From assembly GCF_000069785.1 (NCBI RefSeq), contig NC_010529.1, positions 124,001 through 188,000 on the forward strand: DNA of 64,000 nt, in the 5' to 3' direction. The stretch is from Cupriavidus taiwanensis LMG 19424 (GTDB taxonomy: Bacteria; Pseudomonadota; Gammaproteobacteria; Burkholderiales; Burkholderiaceae). The notes beneath the pieces were generated by a model. That model had not been told where the DNA came from. It did no database searches and saw nothing but the letters and a program-made list of their open reading frames with translations. Shown in pieces: positions 43,942 through 53,239 of the stretch (the stretch's first letter is position 1; each line of letters starts with the position of its first letter). The position numbers and the translations under genes are program-made.

Positions 43942-44970
43942 ATGCAAAACTCCAAACTCGCTCTCTCGGTTCTGGCCACTGCCATGGCGCTCGCTCTTGC
44001 CGCATGCGGCGGTGGTGGCGGTGACGATGGTGGATCCAAGAATCCCACCACGCCGCCTACAACTCCGACGACGCCGCCGCAGGAGCCGACGTCGGTGCCG
44101 CCGGCGACCACAGCTCCGGTATCGACGTATCCGAACGGAGATCAGCGGCTTGCGGCCTATGATGCTTTGAACTCACTCCGCCTGAAGATCGGCGTCGGCG
44201 CGCTTAAGCAAGACGACAAGCTCGACATCGCCGCCGATAACCATCTGGCTTACATGAAGGCAAATAGCGCTACAGGCCATTTGGAAGTAGCCGGAAATGC
44301 TGGCTTCACTGGTGCGAATCCCTATGATCAAGTGGTTGCAGCGGGCGGGTCGGAGGATCAATGGATTGGCCAAGCTGTGTCTAGCGGGGCGCCCGACGCG
44401 GAGAGCTGCCTCGCGGGCTTTAAGCGGTCTGTCTACCATTTACAAGCCATCACCAGCAATCAAGAGACGGTCGGTCTTTCGGTGCGCGACAACCGCTGCG
44501 TCATCAACTTTGGCATAGTCACCGGCGCCAAGGGTGGCGGTTATGGTCTCGCGCAATGGGGTGGTCAGCAGCTCGCTGCGAATGCCGTGGCATACTACCC
44601 TGCTGACAACGACTCCATATTCGGAACTTTCTACCCAGCTACGGAAAACCCCAATCCGGCGTCGGATCTTGCCAGTGCTGGACATCCGATCATGTTCCGG
44701 ATGGCGGCACCGTCGTCCTCCAACGTTTTGACCGTATCCAGCTTCACGCTGACTGGCCCTGGCGGAGCAGCGGTTCCGGTACGAGTGCTGGTTCCGGCTA
44801 ATGCAAAGGCCGGTTCCGTCGCCAGCGCGATCGAGAACACGAGCCTCTACGCTGGCGTGGTGTTCATGCTCCCGACGCAACCCCTCACAGGGGGCACCCA
44901 CACAGCAACATTCGCAGGTGCTCGCAATGGTGTTGCTATCAGCAAGTCCTGGAGCTTTACGGCGTTCTGA
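43942..44970 (+). CDS. CAP-domain lipoprotein
   Basis: In this 342-residue protein, the lipobox LALAAC gives a lipid-modified Cys at residue 22, followed by a Gly run and a Thr/Pro-rich stalk (NPTTPPTTPTTPP). The CAP domain follows (LAAYDALNSLRLKIGVGALK, YHLQAITSNQETVGLSV), and the C-terminal beta domain matches the 42.3-kb protein. It is therefore a surface or periplasmic paralogue. It probably acts in the envelope during mating, as inferred from the adjacent pilus locus. Confidence 0.8.
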   Translation: MQNSKLALSVLATAMALALAACGGGGGDDGGSKNPTTPPTTPTTPPQEPTSVPPATTAPVSTYPNGDQRLAAYDALNSLRLKIGVGALKQDDKLDIAADNHLAYMKANSATGHLEVAGNAGFTGANPYDQVVAAGGSEDQWIGQAVSSGAPDAESCLAGFKRSVYHLQAITSNQETVGLSVRDNRCVINFGIVTGAKGGGYGLAQWGGQQLAANAVAYYPADNDSIFGTFYPATENPNPASDLASAGHPIMFRMAAPSSSNVLTVSSFTLTGPGGAAVPVRVLVPANAKAGSVASAIENTSLYAGVVFMLPTQPLTGGTHTATFAGARNGVAISKSWSFTAF

Positions 44971-44992
44971 GCAACATGTTACCCCTCTAAAA

Positions 44993-45024
44993 ACAAAGAA
45001 CCCCGCAACGACGGGGTTCTTTGT
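44993..45024. terminator. Bidirectional intrinsic terminator
   Basis: ACAAAGAACCCCG pairs with its exact complement around a CAACGA loop. It separates the CAP gene from the convergent pilus operon. Confidence 0.9.
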
Positions 45025-45042
45025 CTGTTCAGCCCTGGGATC

Positions 45043-45549
45043 TCAATACTTGCAAACCTCGTAGTAGCTGGTGCCCGGGTAATTCCCGTTGCCAGGTGTT
45101 GACGTCTTAGTGGCACCAGCGTAATAGCCGCGCGACTGCATATCAACCTGGATAAGCGGCCACATCGCCGAGGGATCATGCACAATGGGTCCGGCATCCC
45201 AGGAACTCCAAGTGCGCGCAACCGTGGGGTTGTTGGCGACGCCATCATAAACGGAGTATCCATATCCGTCGCATCCACCATCCGCACTGCAGTTACCGCC
45301 CGGCCCAATCGCGATCATGAATTTCCAAAACTCGTAGCGACACACTAATGTTGGAGGGGGCGGCGGCGGCGGGGGCGGCGGGGGATCATCGACCTTGCAG
45401 TACGGCAATCTACCTGGCTCCCGATACCAGTGGTGCCCTTGCCTACAGTCTGCCACGGTCATCGGCGGTGCCGGAAACGAGTACAACTGTGCGTTGGCTG
45501 CCGAGAAATCAGCTGCGAGAATGCATGCCCAAAGAATTCTTTTCATCAA
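45043..45549 (-). CDS. Secreted protein with polyproline run, after pilV
   Basis: The 168-residue protein has a signal peptide (MKRILWACILAADFSAANAQ), a Cys-containing N-terminal part, a run of 11 prolines at about residue 57, and a C-terminal domain with several Cys (GNCSADGGCDGYGYSVYDG). It may be exported or attach to the pilus tip given its place at the end of the pil operon. No family is recognised. The start could be either of two adjacent ATG codons. Confidence 0.6.
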   Translation of the reverse strand: MMKRILWACILAADFSAANAQLYSFPAPPMTVADCRQGHHWYREPGRLPYCKVDDPPPPPPPPPPPTLVCRYEFWKFMIAIGPGGNCSADGGCDGYGYSVYDGVANNPTVARTWSSWDAGPIVHDPSAMWPLIQVDMQSRGYYAGATKTSTPGNGNYPGTSYYEVCKY

Positions 45550-45561
45550 TCAATCCCGGTC

Positions 45562-46809
45562 CTAGAAGGTGCATCCAGTTGTAACGGTGCCCACGAGTCG
45601 CCCCCCGAGCGCCCCAGTATCGTTGCCGCTGTACCATGCGGCAGGAGAGATTGCGCTTGCTTGCGCATACCATGTAGTACCCCAGTCGTTCATGGAGAAG
45701 TACGTGCCCTGAATCGGCGGCATCACATTGCCAGTGATGTTGACCATTTCCTGCTTCGGGGTGTACAACGCCCATGCGGTACCACCCGGGCAGTTGTCCT
45801 TCGAGAACGTCATACCGTCTGTAACGTTCTCAATTTTCCGAGTAACGGTCATATTGCCCAGCGCGTTGTTGAGCGCGATATACCTGTTGCTCTTGCAGAT
45901 GAATCCAACATTGGTCGCGCTGGTCGCTATCTGACCATTGTTCCCACACCACAGCCCTTCATAGATGTTTGCCACGGCCGTGCCTACCGCTTGCCAGATG
46001 CCGCCGGCACAGATCACATGCCCGGTGCCAGTGGTGCTTCGGCGGGTCGACGTTTCGACGCCGCACGCAGTACCTGGCGCACCGGTACTTGTTAGATAGG
46101 TATCGCCACCACTGGTTAAGGCAGTCGTTGCCGTGACCCGAGCGGCATTGCTGACGTCGTTGCCTGCCATGTCGATCGACGTCTGCATCCGATTGAGTTC
46201 CGGATGGCCCGGAACCTGCACCCGATATAGATAGCCGTTGTTGGCCTGCGCGCCGGTAAAGGCGAGCAAAGACGCGAGCCGGCCGCTGCCCGGGTTCGCG
46301 TAGTTGTCAAGCGGCACCTGCCACGCGCCGTATGCCCCATAGGCGCGGGTTGCCACCATCGTCGGATCGCCGTTTTGTCCGGCGTAGGGTACGAAGCCCC
46401 CTTGCGCACCCGCCTGCGCAGCGATCTGCACGAGCTGGCGGGTGTCGGTGATCGGCCGCCCGCCCTGCGACGTGACGAGCGCCTGCAAGTTGTTTGGCGT
46501 CGGCTGCAGAACCTGAAGCAGCCAGGTCTGGCCGAACACATTGGTCGCCGAGAACCCGGCTGGCAGATAGCCGCCGTTGATGAGCATGGCCGGCGTAACG
46601 TTGACAGGCACGCTTGCAGTTGCCTGAGCAACCAGCGTGGCGGATTCGTCCTGCACGAACTGCAGGGCGGCCTTGTCGAAGACAAGCATCTGGCTCGCCG
46701 CGGCGGCGGTCTGCACGTTCGTCACGCCGGCCTTTGCCCACGTCGCGAAGCCGGCAAGGCTCAGCATCGAGAGCATCAGCGCGACGAGATATCCGAGGAT
46801 GGCTTCCAT
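45562..46809 (-). CDS. pilV: PilV-type minor pilin/adhesin of the thin pilus
   Basis: The 415-residue protein has an N-terminal prepilin-like helix (YLVALMLSMLSLAGFATWAK). A long constant region continues (QTWLLQVLQPTPNNLQALVT, QMLVFDKAALQFVQDES). The C-terminal part is Gly/Thr/Cys-rich (GLWCGNNGQIATSATNVGFI). IncI PilV is the tip adhesin that selects recipients, and its end may be switched by a shufflon. Here no partial reversed C-terminal segments or recombinase gene are adjacent, so the end seems fixed. Confidence 0.85.
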   Translation of the reverse strand: MEAILGYLVALMLSMLSLAGFATWAKAGVTNVQTAAAASQMLVFDKAALQFVQDESATLVAQATASVPVNVTPAMLINGGYLPAGFSATNVFGQTWLLQVLQPTPNNLQALVTSQGGRPITDTRQLVQIAAQAGAQGGFVPYAGQNGDPTMVATRAYGAYGAWQVPLDNYANPGSGRLASLLAFTGAQANNGYLYRVQVPGHPELNRMQTSIDMAGNDVSNAARVTATTALTSGGDTYLTSTGAPGTACGVETSTRRSTTGTGHVICAGGIWQAVGTAVANIYEGLWCGNNGQIATSATNVGFICKSNRYIALNNALGNMTVTRKIENVTDGMTFSKDNCPGGTAWALYTPKQEMVNITGNVMPPIQGTYFSMNDWGTTWYAQASAISPAAWYSGNDTGALGGRLVGTVTTGCTF

Positions 46810-46816
46810 GCGTTTC

Positions 46817-47296
46817 TCAGGTGTTCAACTGGACCCAATTGACCAGCGCCCCAACGGGAATGGTCGCCGGCACGCTGTAGGCGATGCCGGTAGCAAGATT
46901 GACGGCCGTGCCCTGACTGCGGACCCGGAACCACGCGAGACTGCCCGCTGTGCTGCTGAGCAGCGCGCCGCTTGCGCCTGATGACACGCGCACGTATCCG
47001 TAGACGTCGCGCCCGCCGCCCGGATTGGCGACGGCCATGCAGCCGGCACCAGCCGGCGCCACCATCCCTGACGGCAGCACTGGCGTCACGCTCGCACCGA
47101 CCAGCCCCGGTGTTGCACCGGCGGTCGACACACAGGCCGAGCCGTATGCTTGCGCCTGCTGCGCTGTGACCGTCGCTACAGATTCCATACGGCCAGCCAC
47201 GCCGGCCCCAGGTGCTGCTTCTGATAGTTGCCGGCTTTGGGCAACAATCCCCAGACAGAACAGGACGGTCGCGATCGGCAGGATGAGATAGCCCAT
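46817..47296 (-). CDS. pilM: PilM-like pilus protein
   Basis: The 159-residue protein starts with one membrane helix (MGYLILPIATVLFCLGIVAQ), then a Gly/Ala-rich soluble domain (VYGYVRVSSGASGALLSSTA) ending TIPVGALVNWVQLNT. Size, topology and location fit PilM of IncI thin pili. Sequence similarity to the family is low in my reading, so the symbol is tentative. Confidence 0.6.
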   Translation of the reverse strand: MGYLILPIATVLFCLGIVAQSRQLSEAAPGAGVAGRMESVATVTAQQAQAYGSACVSTAGATPGLVGASVTPVLPSGMVAPAGAGCMAVANPGGGRDVYGYVRVSSGASGALLSSTAGSLAWFRVRSQGTAVNLATGIAYSVPATIPVGALVNWVQLNT

Positions 47297-47332
47297 GCCC
47301 TTCTCCTCAGACTTTGGTGGCCGCGTGGAATC

Positions 47333-47833
47333 TCACTGGAAAGTCAGTGTGAAGCTCGCGGTCGCGCTGCATGCGGCGCCGGCGGTGGCCTGGTCTGGCA
47401 GGTTCGCCTGCGTGAAGGTCGTGGTCCCAACGGCCAATGAAACGAAATCGCGGAGGGAGGTCGCGGTGCTCACGCACTGCTTGGCTGTCTGAGCACCGCC
47501 GCCACCGAACCGGATCACGCCTTGCGAGCCGCTGTTTGCGGCCGACAAGGTCACGGCATTTCCCCACGTGTCGACCAGGGTCGTGCCGCGCACCATGTCC
47601 GTCGGAAACATGCCGCCGGTGATCATCGCCGGGATGTTGGCCGTGGTGAAGTTCGTGTAGCCGTTATTCCCCTGCGAGAATCCAGCGCGGGCATTCGTAA
47701 TCAGTTGCGCGATGTTGGTGGCGACCACGCCAGCCTTGTGGCTCTGGAAACCGTTGTAGCCCGCGTATGCGATGCCCACCAGTGCCAGCAGGCCCAAGAC
47801 GATGGCGACGATGCGCCCGAGAATCCCATCCAT
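47333..47833 (-). CDS. pilS: Type IVb major pilin PilS, second copy
   Basis: The 166-residue protein has a hydrophobic N-terminal helix (ILGRIVAIVLGLLALVGIAY), and the rest is a PilS-type domain (NARAGFSQGNNGYTNFTTAN, FPTDMVRGTTLVDTWGNAV) with two Cys near the end. It is a tandem duplicate of the gene at 47932 and nearly identical through the first 90 residues. There is no long basic leader as in R64 PilS. Confidence 0.9.
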   Translation of the reverse strand: MDGILGRIVAIVLGLLALVGIAYAGYNGFQSHKAGVVATNIAQLITNARAGFSQGNNGYTNFTTANIPAMITGGMFPTDMVRGTTLVDTWGNAVTLSAANSGSQGVIRFGGGGAQTAKQCVSTATSLRDFVSLAVGTTTFTQANLPDQATAGAACSATASFTLTFQ

Positions 47834-47931
47834 GTCATTTCCCTAAAGTCCACGTCCTGATTTCATCGCCTTCCACCGTGGACGTGATGCCGGTGGAAAT
47901 TCCGCCTCGTCGCTGTGATCGCTTTGCCTGC

Positions 47932-48432
47932 TTACTGGAAGGTCAGCGTGAAGGTCGCTGTGGCGCTACAGGCAGCGCCGGCGGTGGCCTGGTCAGGCAA
48001 GTTGGTCTGGTTGAACGTGGTCGAGCCGACCGCCAACGTCACGTAGTCCTTCAGGCCCAGTGCTGTGCTCACGCATTGTTTTGCCGTTTGCGCATTGCCG
48101 CCGCCGAAGGTAATGACACCCTGGGACCCGTTGTTGGCAGCGGCCAGCGTGACTGCATTGCCCCAGGGGTCGACGAGTGCCGTGCCGCGCACCATGTCCG
48201 AGGGGAACATACCGCCAGTAATCATCGAAGCGATATTGGCGGTAGTGAAATTGGTATAGCCGTTGTTCCCCTGCGAGAACCCTGCTCGCGCATTCGTGAT
48301 CAGCTGCGTGATATTGGTTGCGACCACGCCGGCCTTGTGGCTCTGAAAGCCGTTGTACCCGGCATAGGCGATGCCAACGAGAGCCAGCAGACCCAACACG
48401 ATGGCGACGATACGCCCAAGAATTCCGTCCAT
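47932..48432 (-). CDS. pilS: Type IVb major pilin PilS, first copy
   Basis: The 166-residue protein has the same layout as the downstream copy. Differences cluster in the C-terminal half (GLKDYVTLAVGSTTFNQTNL against SLRDFVSLAVGTTTFTQANL), the exposed part of pilins. Two pilins may allow mixed or alternative fibres. It follows pilR by 33 bp. Confidence 0.9.
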   Translation of the reverse strand: MDGILGRIVAIVLGLLALVGIAYAGYNGFQSHKAGVVATNITQLITNARAGFSQGNNGYTNFTTANIASMITGGMFPSDMVRGTALVDPWGNAVTLAAANNGSQGVITFGGGNAQTAKQCVSTALGLKDYVTLAVGSTTFNQTNLPDQATAGAACSATATFTLTFQ

Positions 48433-48465
48433 GTGATACTCCTTGTGAGATTGCGAAAGCGATTG

Positions 48466-49506
48466 TCAGAGCTTGCCCATGGAAGATGTGAGGATCTCCG
48501 AGAGCGAGTTGGAGCCGAGCTGCAGAACAACGAAGGCGAGGAACATCAGTCCGGTGAAGGTCGCCGACATCACCATCCCCTTCGCAAGCAGTTGCCGCTC
48601 GATGACTTCGGCGTTCTGCCGCACGGCCACCGTGATCTTCTCGGTGAAGTCGTCAAAGCCGGCATACGCGCCGATTTCATCGATCAGATCCAGCGAAGGG
48701 AAGCCGTTCCCGGTCTGCCGCATGGCTTCGGCGAGGTCCAGGCCATCGGCCAGGCCGAGTCGAATCGGCCTCAGGCGTGAGGCCAGCCATGGCGATGCCG
48801 TGCCGATCTGGCCTTCCAGCGCTGCGATGTCAGGCACTTTCGCCCGCAGCAGCGCGACGAACGACATCAGCCAGCTGAATCCGGTGATCTCTCGGTACAC
48901 CGTGAACGGAAACACATGCTGGTCAAAGAATCGCCTGCCCGGCCCAGCCCACCTCGGCAACGCCCACCAGCTCCAGACTGCGTAGGCACCGAGGCTCCCG
49001 AAGATGACCGGCGCCGGCCATCCCACAGCCAACTGGCCCATTCCGTACATGGCATATGCCCAGCCCGTCCACTTATCGATCGGCAGCACATCGGTGAACT
49101 GCGGCACGATGTAGCCGCCGATCAGCAGCAGGACGACATACAGCGTGACTAGGTACACGGCCGGCGCGAAAAAACTGGCCTGCAGTTTCTGCCGCAGACG
49201 CGTCGTCAGTTCGCGCACATCCAGCACCAGCCGCATAGCGTCCGGCAACTGCCCGGCCTTCTCGCCGGCGTCCAGCACGCTGCGCTCCAGATCACTGAGG
49301 CTCGTACCCATCGCCGCCATCAGCGTCTTGCCATCGCGCACCTGCCGACCGACCTCGTGCGCCGCCTCAGCGGCGCGCTTGCGGCCTCGCCGTGCTTGCC
49401 GCTCCCGGAAGTCCTCAATGACCTGGGCGAGAGTCAGCCCATTCTCCAACTGGCTCGATGCCTGTTGATACAGGCGCCGGCGCATCGTCCAAGACAGCCC
49501 GTTCAT
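48466..49506 (-). CDS. pilR: PilR inner-membrane platform protein (GspF/T2SF family)
   Basis: The 346-residue protein has two T2SF repeats with membrane segments VYLVTLYVVLLLIGGYIV, WPAPVIFGSLGAYAVWSWW and ATFTGLMFLAFVVLQLG. The first repeat has AMGTSLSDLERSVLDAGEKA. It anchors the pilus motor in the inner membrane. The start at 49506 overlaps the pilQ stop (ATGA). Confidence 0.9.
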   Translation of the reverse strand: MNGLSWTMRRRLYQQASSQLENGLTLAQVIEDFRERQARRGRKRAAEAAHEVGRQVRDGKTLMAAMGTSLSDLERSVLDAGEKAGQLPDAMRLVLDVRELTTRLRQKLQASFFAPAVYLVTLYVVLLLIGGYIVPQFTDVLPIDKWTGWAYAMYGMGQLAVGWPAPVIFGSLGAYAVWSWWALPRWAGPGRRFFDQHVFPFTVYREITGFSWLMSFVALLRAKVPDIAALEGQIGTASPWLASRLRPIRLGLADGLDLAEAMRQTGNGFPSLDLIDEIGAYAGFDDFTEKITVAVRQNAEVIERQLLAKGMVMSATFTGLMFLAFVVLQLGSNSLSEILTSSMGKL

Positions 49507-51308
49507 AGTTGATCCCTCATCGGAATGGCGTCTACGCTTCGCTCCGCATCGACAGGGCTCAGGCGTCCCGCCAGCACAAGGTCCATCGCGTGCGCGATCA
49601 TGGGCTTGTCCGAACCCTCCCGGCGCCGATGATTGCGCCGCGCTGCCAATACGCCGTCGTTGATGCAATCCTGCATAAGCTGCTCGCTGGTCACGACAAC
49701 TTCAGCTACCGCCTGTTGACCAATGATGGCTTCGCCGTGGCAGTGACCGCAGCCCGCGCCGCGCACTCGGACTTCCGAGAGATCGCCCCAGGTTCGCATC
49801 GCACTGAGCATGTAATCCGGCAGTGGTTCTGGGGCCCTGTCCAGCTCCACAGAGCATTTCGGACACAGCAGTGGCACAATCCGCTGCGCAATGAGGCCGA
49901 TGATCTGGTTGTGATTGGCGATCACCTCCATCGCCAGGCGAACATGGTCCAGCATCACCAGCCGCGAGAACGTCTCGAACGGGTCGGTCACGTGCAGCGT
50001 GGTGAGCACCTGGTGGCCGGTCGCCGCCGCCTGCAGTGTCGCGATCGCTTCCTCGACACCGCGGATTTCGCCCAACAGCACCGCATCCGGGTCCATCCGC
50101 AACGTCATGCGCAACATCTCCGGGAACCGCTCGCTTTCCGTGGTGAGCTGGATCGCCCAGTCCATCGGATATTCGGTGGGATTCTCGATCGTGATGAGCC
50201 GCTTCTCCGGGAAGAGGCGTGCCTGATGCCGTGTGCATTCGAAGAGCGTCGTGGTCTTGCCGCTCCCGGTCGGGCCGGTCACGACGATCACGCCCATGGG
50301 CCGGCGCAGCAGCTGCGAGATGAGGTCCACCTGCAGCGGCGTGTAGCCCATCTGGCCGAGCTTGAATTCGCCGCCAGGCGCTTTCGGCGAGCGCAGATCG
50401 AGTCGTTTCGCCGCGTCGACCGCGTCCGCCTTCAGCGCGCCCTCATGGTGCTCCCGGTATTGCAGCCGCGCCACGAGGAAGCCGCCACCACTCTCCACCG
50501 GGTAAGCGGGCCCACGCACGATCCGCACGCTCGAAAGCCCGGTGCCCGGCAGCGCGTCGCCGGCGATCTGCGCGTCTTGCACGTCCAGCGGGTTATAGGT
50601 CGCGGCCTTCACCGTGGCGAGGCCCGTGTACATCGCGCGGATCAGGCGTTCACCCTCCTCGCGGCGCATCGATAGCGCGGAGACCGTGCGCAGATCTCCC
50701 TTGATCCGCACCTGAATCTCGGTGTGGTGCTCGCGAACCAGGATGTGAATGTCCGAGGCGATCAGCACAGCGCAATCCGCGATCAGCCGGCGCGCGAGGG
50801 TCAGGGTCTGCAGGTCCGTATCCTGCAGTTGACCGGAACCGCGCTGCTGGCGCAACACGGCAAGCTCCTGCGCGGACACCTTGCGCAGTTGGGGCGCCGC
50901 ACCGCTGCGCCGCAGCTTGGCTTCCCAGGTCAGAAGCCGCGGCGTGCCGAAATGCCGGGCATCCACATAAATATCGCAACCGTGCACAGCCAGCACCTGC
51001 TGCACGTTGTCATCGGTCAGGCCAAGCTCCTTGGCGACATCTTCCACATGCAGGCCGCTTTCCGCGGCGCGCTGGCGAAGCGCCGATGCCTGCTCGGCAG
51101 TCAGATGGTTCAGGTTGAAGGCGACACGGTCGAAGGTGGCGGGCAGGTTGCGCGGGTATAGGATATGCGGCTCAAGCACCTCGGGAGGCTTCGGCAACGC
51201 CAGGGCATCGGACTTCACAGACGGCTCGGCGCGCGCCGCCAGTGCGGCGCCCCCTGTCGAGGCGTTGCGTGGACTGCGCCACAGGCGCGATAGGGTCTTG
51301 ACCATCAT
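49503..51308 (-). CDS. pilQ: PilQ pilus assembly ATPase (GspE family)
   Basis: The 601-residue protein has Walker A VVTGPTGSGKTTTLFE (about residue 335), the Asp box ITIENPTEYPM, Walker B LRMDPDAVLLGEIRG, and the His box TLHVTDPFETFSRL. A CPKCS and a CGHC pair near the C-terminus form the zinc-binding element of GspE-type ATPases. It powers pilus extension. Start and stop overlap both neighbours. Confidence 0.95.
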   Translation of the reverse strand: MMVKTLSRLWRSPRNASTGGAALAARAEPSVKSDALALPKPPEVLEPHILYPRNLPATFDRVAFNLNHLTAEQASALRQRAAESGLHVEDVAKELGLTDDNVQQVLAVHGCDIYVDARHFGTPRLLTWEAKLRRSGAAPQLRKVSAQELAVLRQQRGSGQLQDTDLQTLTLARRLIADCAVLIASDIHILVREHHTEIQVRIKGDLRTVSALSMRREEGERLIRAMYTGLATVKAATYNPLDVQDAQIAGDALPGTGLSSVRIVRGPAYPVESGGGFLVARLQYREHHEGALKADAVDAAKRLDLRSPKAPGGEFKLGQMGYTPLQVDLISQLLRRPMGVIVVTGPTGSGKTTTLFECTRHQARLFPEKRLITIENPTEYPMDWAIQLTTESERFPEMLRMTLRMDPDAVLLGEIRGVEEAIATLQAAATGHQVLTTLHVTDPFETFSRLVMLDHVRLAMEVIANHNQIIGLIAQRIVPLLCPKCSVELDRAPEPLPDYMLSAMRTWGDLSEVRVRGAGCGHCHGEAIIGQQAVAEVVVTSEQLMQDCINDGVLAARRNHRRREGSDKPMIAHAMDLVLAGRLSPVDAERSVDAIPMRDQL

Positions 51309-52546
51309 TGACTCCCAGCGGGCGGCACTGCACCGTCCCGCATTGCGTACAGTTTTCCGGTGCCCTTCCATAACTGGGCAGCTGCTTCGTAGCTGACTTC
51401 GGTCAGCCGCAGGCCTGCCACGTCATCCAGTCCCTCGCCCACACCCAGCCACGGCGGCGCGCCAAAGCCGATGTCCGCGGTCATGGCGAGCCACGGATCG
51501 ACCGGGGTGTTGCCGTCTGCCGGCAGCAGCGCGGGCGGCGAGGTCAACTGCAAGCTCACGCCGTTACCCTGTGCGTACGTCCACATCGACCGCTGCGCGG
51601 CGGCTGTCGCACTGACTGCGCGCGGGGAAGGCAGGAATGCCGCCGGCGCATTCGCCGTCGCCGTCGCTTGATTGCCGTCCGTGGAAAGCGCTCCGGGAGC
51701 ATTGGCAGCCAAGCCGCCATCGCGCTTCCACGTGGTTTCGATCGTCAGGGCGGTCGACGTGGCCGGCTTGCAGCGCCAGCTGGCAAGCGTCCAGCCGGCC
51801 TCCGCAAGGACCTGCCGGTCCCAGGCGCGGCGACAGGCCTGCAGGAAGGCGGTCGGCATCGCCTCCTCGACCCAGGGTATGGCCCGCTGCCTTGCGGCCT
51901 CATTGGCGAGCTGCGCGGCGGCAACCGCGCGCTGTCGCATCAACTGCGCCTCACGCTCAGCGGCTTGCTGTTGGTCGTACCAGTACCAGCCTCCGACGAG
52001 AAGCGCCACGACGCCGATTGCCGCTGCCACCGCATAGGAGGTCGACTTCCAAGGTCCAGTCAGCACGTCCCGCATAGGCGACACGCCCTTTGCAGCCCGC
52101 GCCATGTTGGCGAGATCCCGTATCGTCCCTTCTACCTCCGTCCATTCCCCAAGGGCGCGATGCCGCTCCCGGATCGGTGCCAGTTCCTCCAGGGTGCCCA
52201 CCCGGTCGCCACCGGCAATGACGGCGTGGCCCTGCCGGACGGCGATGTACCAGTAGAGGCTGCCCTGCAGGTGGAAGAGTCCCCTCCATGGCTGGCGGTG
52301 CTGGCCGGCAACGACCGCGGCGAGCGGCTTCAGCCCGGCCGGCTTCGCGCCGGCGATCGCTTCGCAGAATCCGGTCTGGATGGCCCCTTCCGCGCTTTGA
52401 TGCACCAGGCCCCAGCGGACGTTCCGGCCGAGTTCCAGCGCGCGCGCGCGTAGGACACCCTGGCTCGGCTGGGCTTCCTCGTGTTGCCAGGTCAGCCCGA
52501 TGGCGAAGCTGCCCTTCAGTCCGGGGAATGACAGGATCTCAGCCAT
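51305..52546 (-). CDS. pilO: PilO2-family pilus protein
   Basis: The 413-residue protein has a cytoplasmic N-terminal domain (LYWYIAVRQGHAVIAGGDRV), one membrane helix (YAVAAAIGVVALLVGGWYWY), a coiled stretch (QQQAAEREAQLMRQRAVAAA) and a periplasmic domain. This is the plan of PilO of IncI plasmids, an alignment protein of the pilus machine. Confidence 0.85.
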   Translation of the reverse strand: MAEILSFPGLKGSFAIGLTWQHEEAQPSQGVLRARALELGRNVRWGLVHQSAEGAIQTGFCEAIAGAKPAGLKPLAAVVAGQHRQPWRGLFHLQGSLYWYIAVRQGHAVIAGGDRVGTLEELAPIRERHRALGEWTEVEGTIRDLANMARAAKGVSPMRDVLTGPWKSTSYAVAAAIGVVALLVGGWYWYDQQQAAEREAQLMRQRAVAAAQLANEAARQRAIPWVEEAMPTAFLQACRRAWDRQVLAEAGWTLASWRCKPATSTALTIETTWKRDGGLAANAPGALSTDGNQATATANAPAAFLPSPRAVSATAAAQRSMWTYAQGNGVSLQLTSPPALLPADGNTPVDPWLAMTADIGFGAPPWLGVGEGLDDVAGLRLTEVSYEAAAQLWKGTGKLYAMRDGAVPPAGSQ

Positions 52547-52549
52547 CGC

Positions 52550-53224
52550 TCAAGGCCTCAGCGTGCGCACGCGCTTGCCGTTGGCAAGCTTCACCCCACC
52601 GTCGTCGATGCTGACGACCTTCCAGCCGCCGTCCAGCGTGTCGCCAGCCTGGACTGGGATGGTTCGACCGCTGACTTCCACAACCGCGTTGTAGTGACCG
52701 TCGAACGCGCGCAGCGACACCACGCGGGGCGCCTCCGGCGCGAGCCGCGGTGCGCGCTCTGCAACGCCGCCGACCGGCATCGGACCGGCCAGCGAAATCG
52801 ATGCCACACCGGCGCCCGCCGCCGCACCGGCAGGAGCTGCAATCAGCGAATCCTCCGCCCGCTTGGCCTCTGCCTTGTACTTGGCGATCTCAGCGCGCGC
52901 CTTCCACAAAGCCATTTGGGACTGCAAAGCCGCGAGTTCCGGCGCGTCAGTGGGACGCAACGGTTGGACGGCTTCTGCCGCGGGCGTGCTCGTCGCTGTG
53001 GGGCTCGCAACGCCCGCCGCTGGGGCGGCAGCCGTCGGTTGCATTGACGGAGCGGTGCCAGATTGCGACGTCCCTGGGCTGCCTCCCGCCGACGCGATCG
53101 CCGCTGCGACAGGGTTCGACATCGCCGACGCCGCATTGGCAGGGGCGGCAGCCGAGAGGCCGACGGTAGCGGCAAAAGCCAGCGCGGCAGGGGGCCAACG
53201 ATGATTGAATGCGCGATTCTGCAT
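52550..53224 (-). CDS. pilP: PilP pilus assembly protein
   Basis: The 224-residue protein has a signal peptide (ALAFAATVGLSAAAPANA), a low-complexity Ala/Pro/Thr linker and a helix (ALWKARAEIAKYKAEAKRAE). The C-terminal beta domain (AVVEVSGRTIPVQAGDTLDG, then WKVVSIDDGGVKLANGKRV) is typical of PilP, which links the platform to the secretin. Confidence 0.9.
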   Translation of the reverse strand: MQNRAFNHRWPPAALAFAATVGLSAAAPANAASAMSNPVAAAIASAGGSPGTSQSGTAPSMQPTAAAPAAGVASPTATSTPAAEAVQPLRPTDAPELAALQSQMALWKARAEIAKYKAEAKRAEDSLIAAPAGAAAGAGVASISLAGPMPVGGVAERAPRLAPEAPRVVSLRAFDGHYNAVVEVSGRTIPVQAGDTLDGGWKVVSIDDGGVKLANGKRVRTLRP

Positions 53225-53239
53225 GGAATTGTCTCTGGG

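Noticed and set aside
45562..46200. Possible shufflon at the end of pilV
   Set aside because: No inverted partial reading frames, no repeated recombination sites and no Rci-type recombinase beside the gene.
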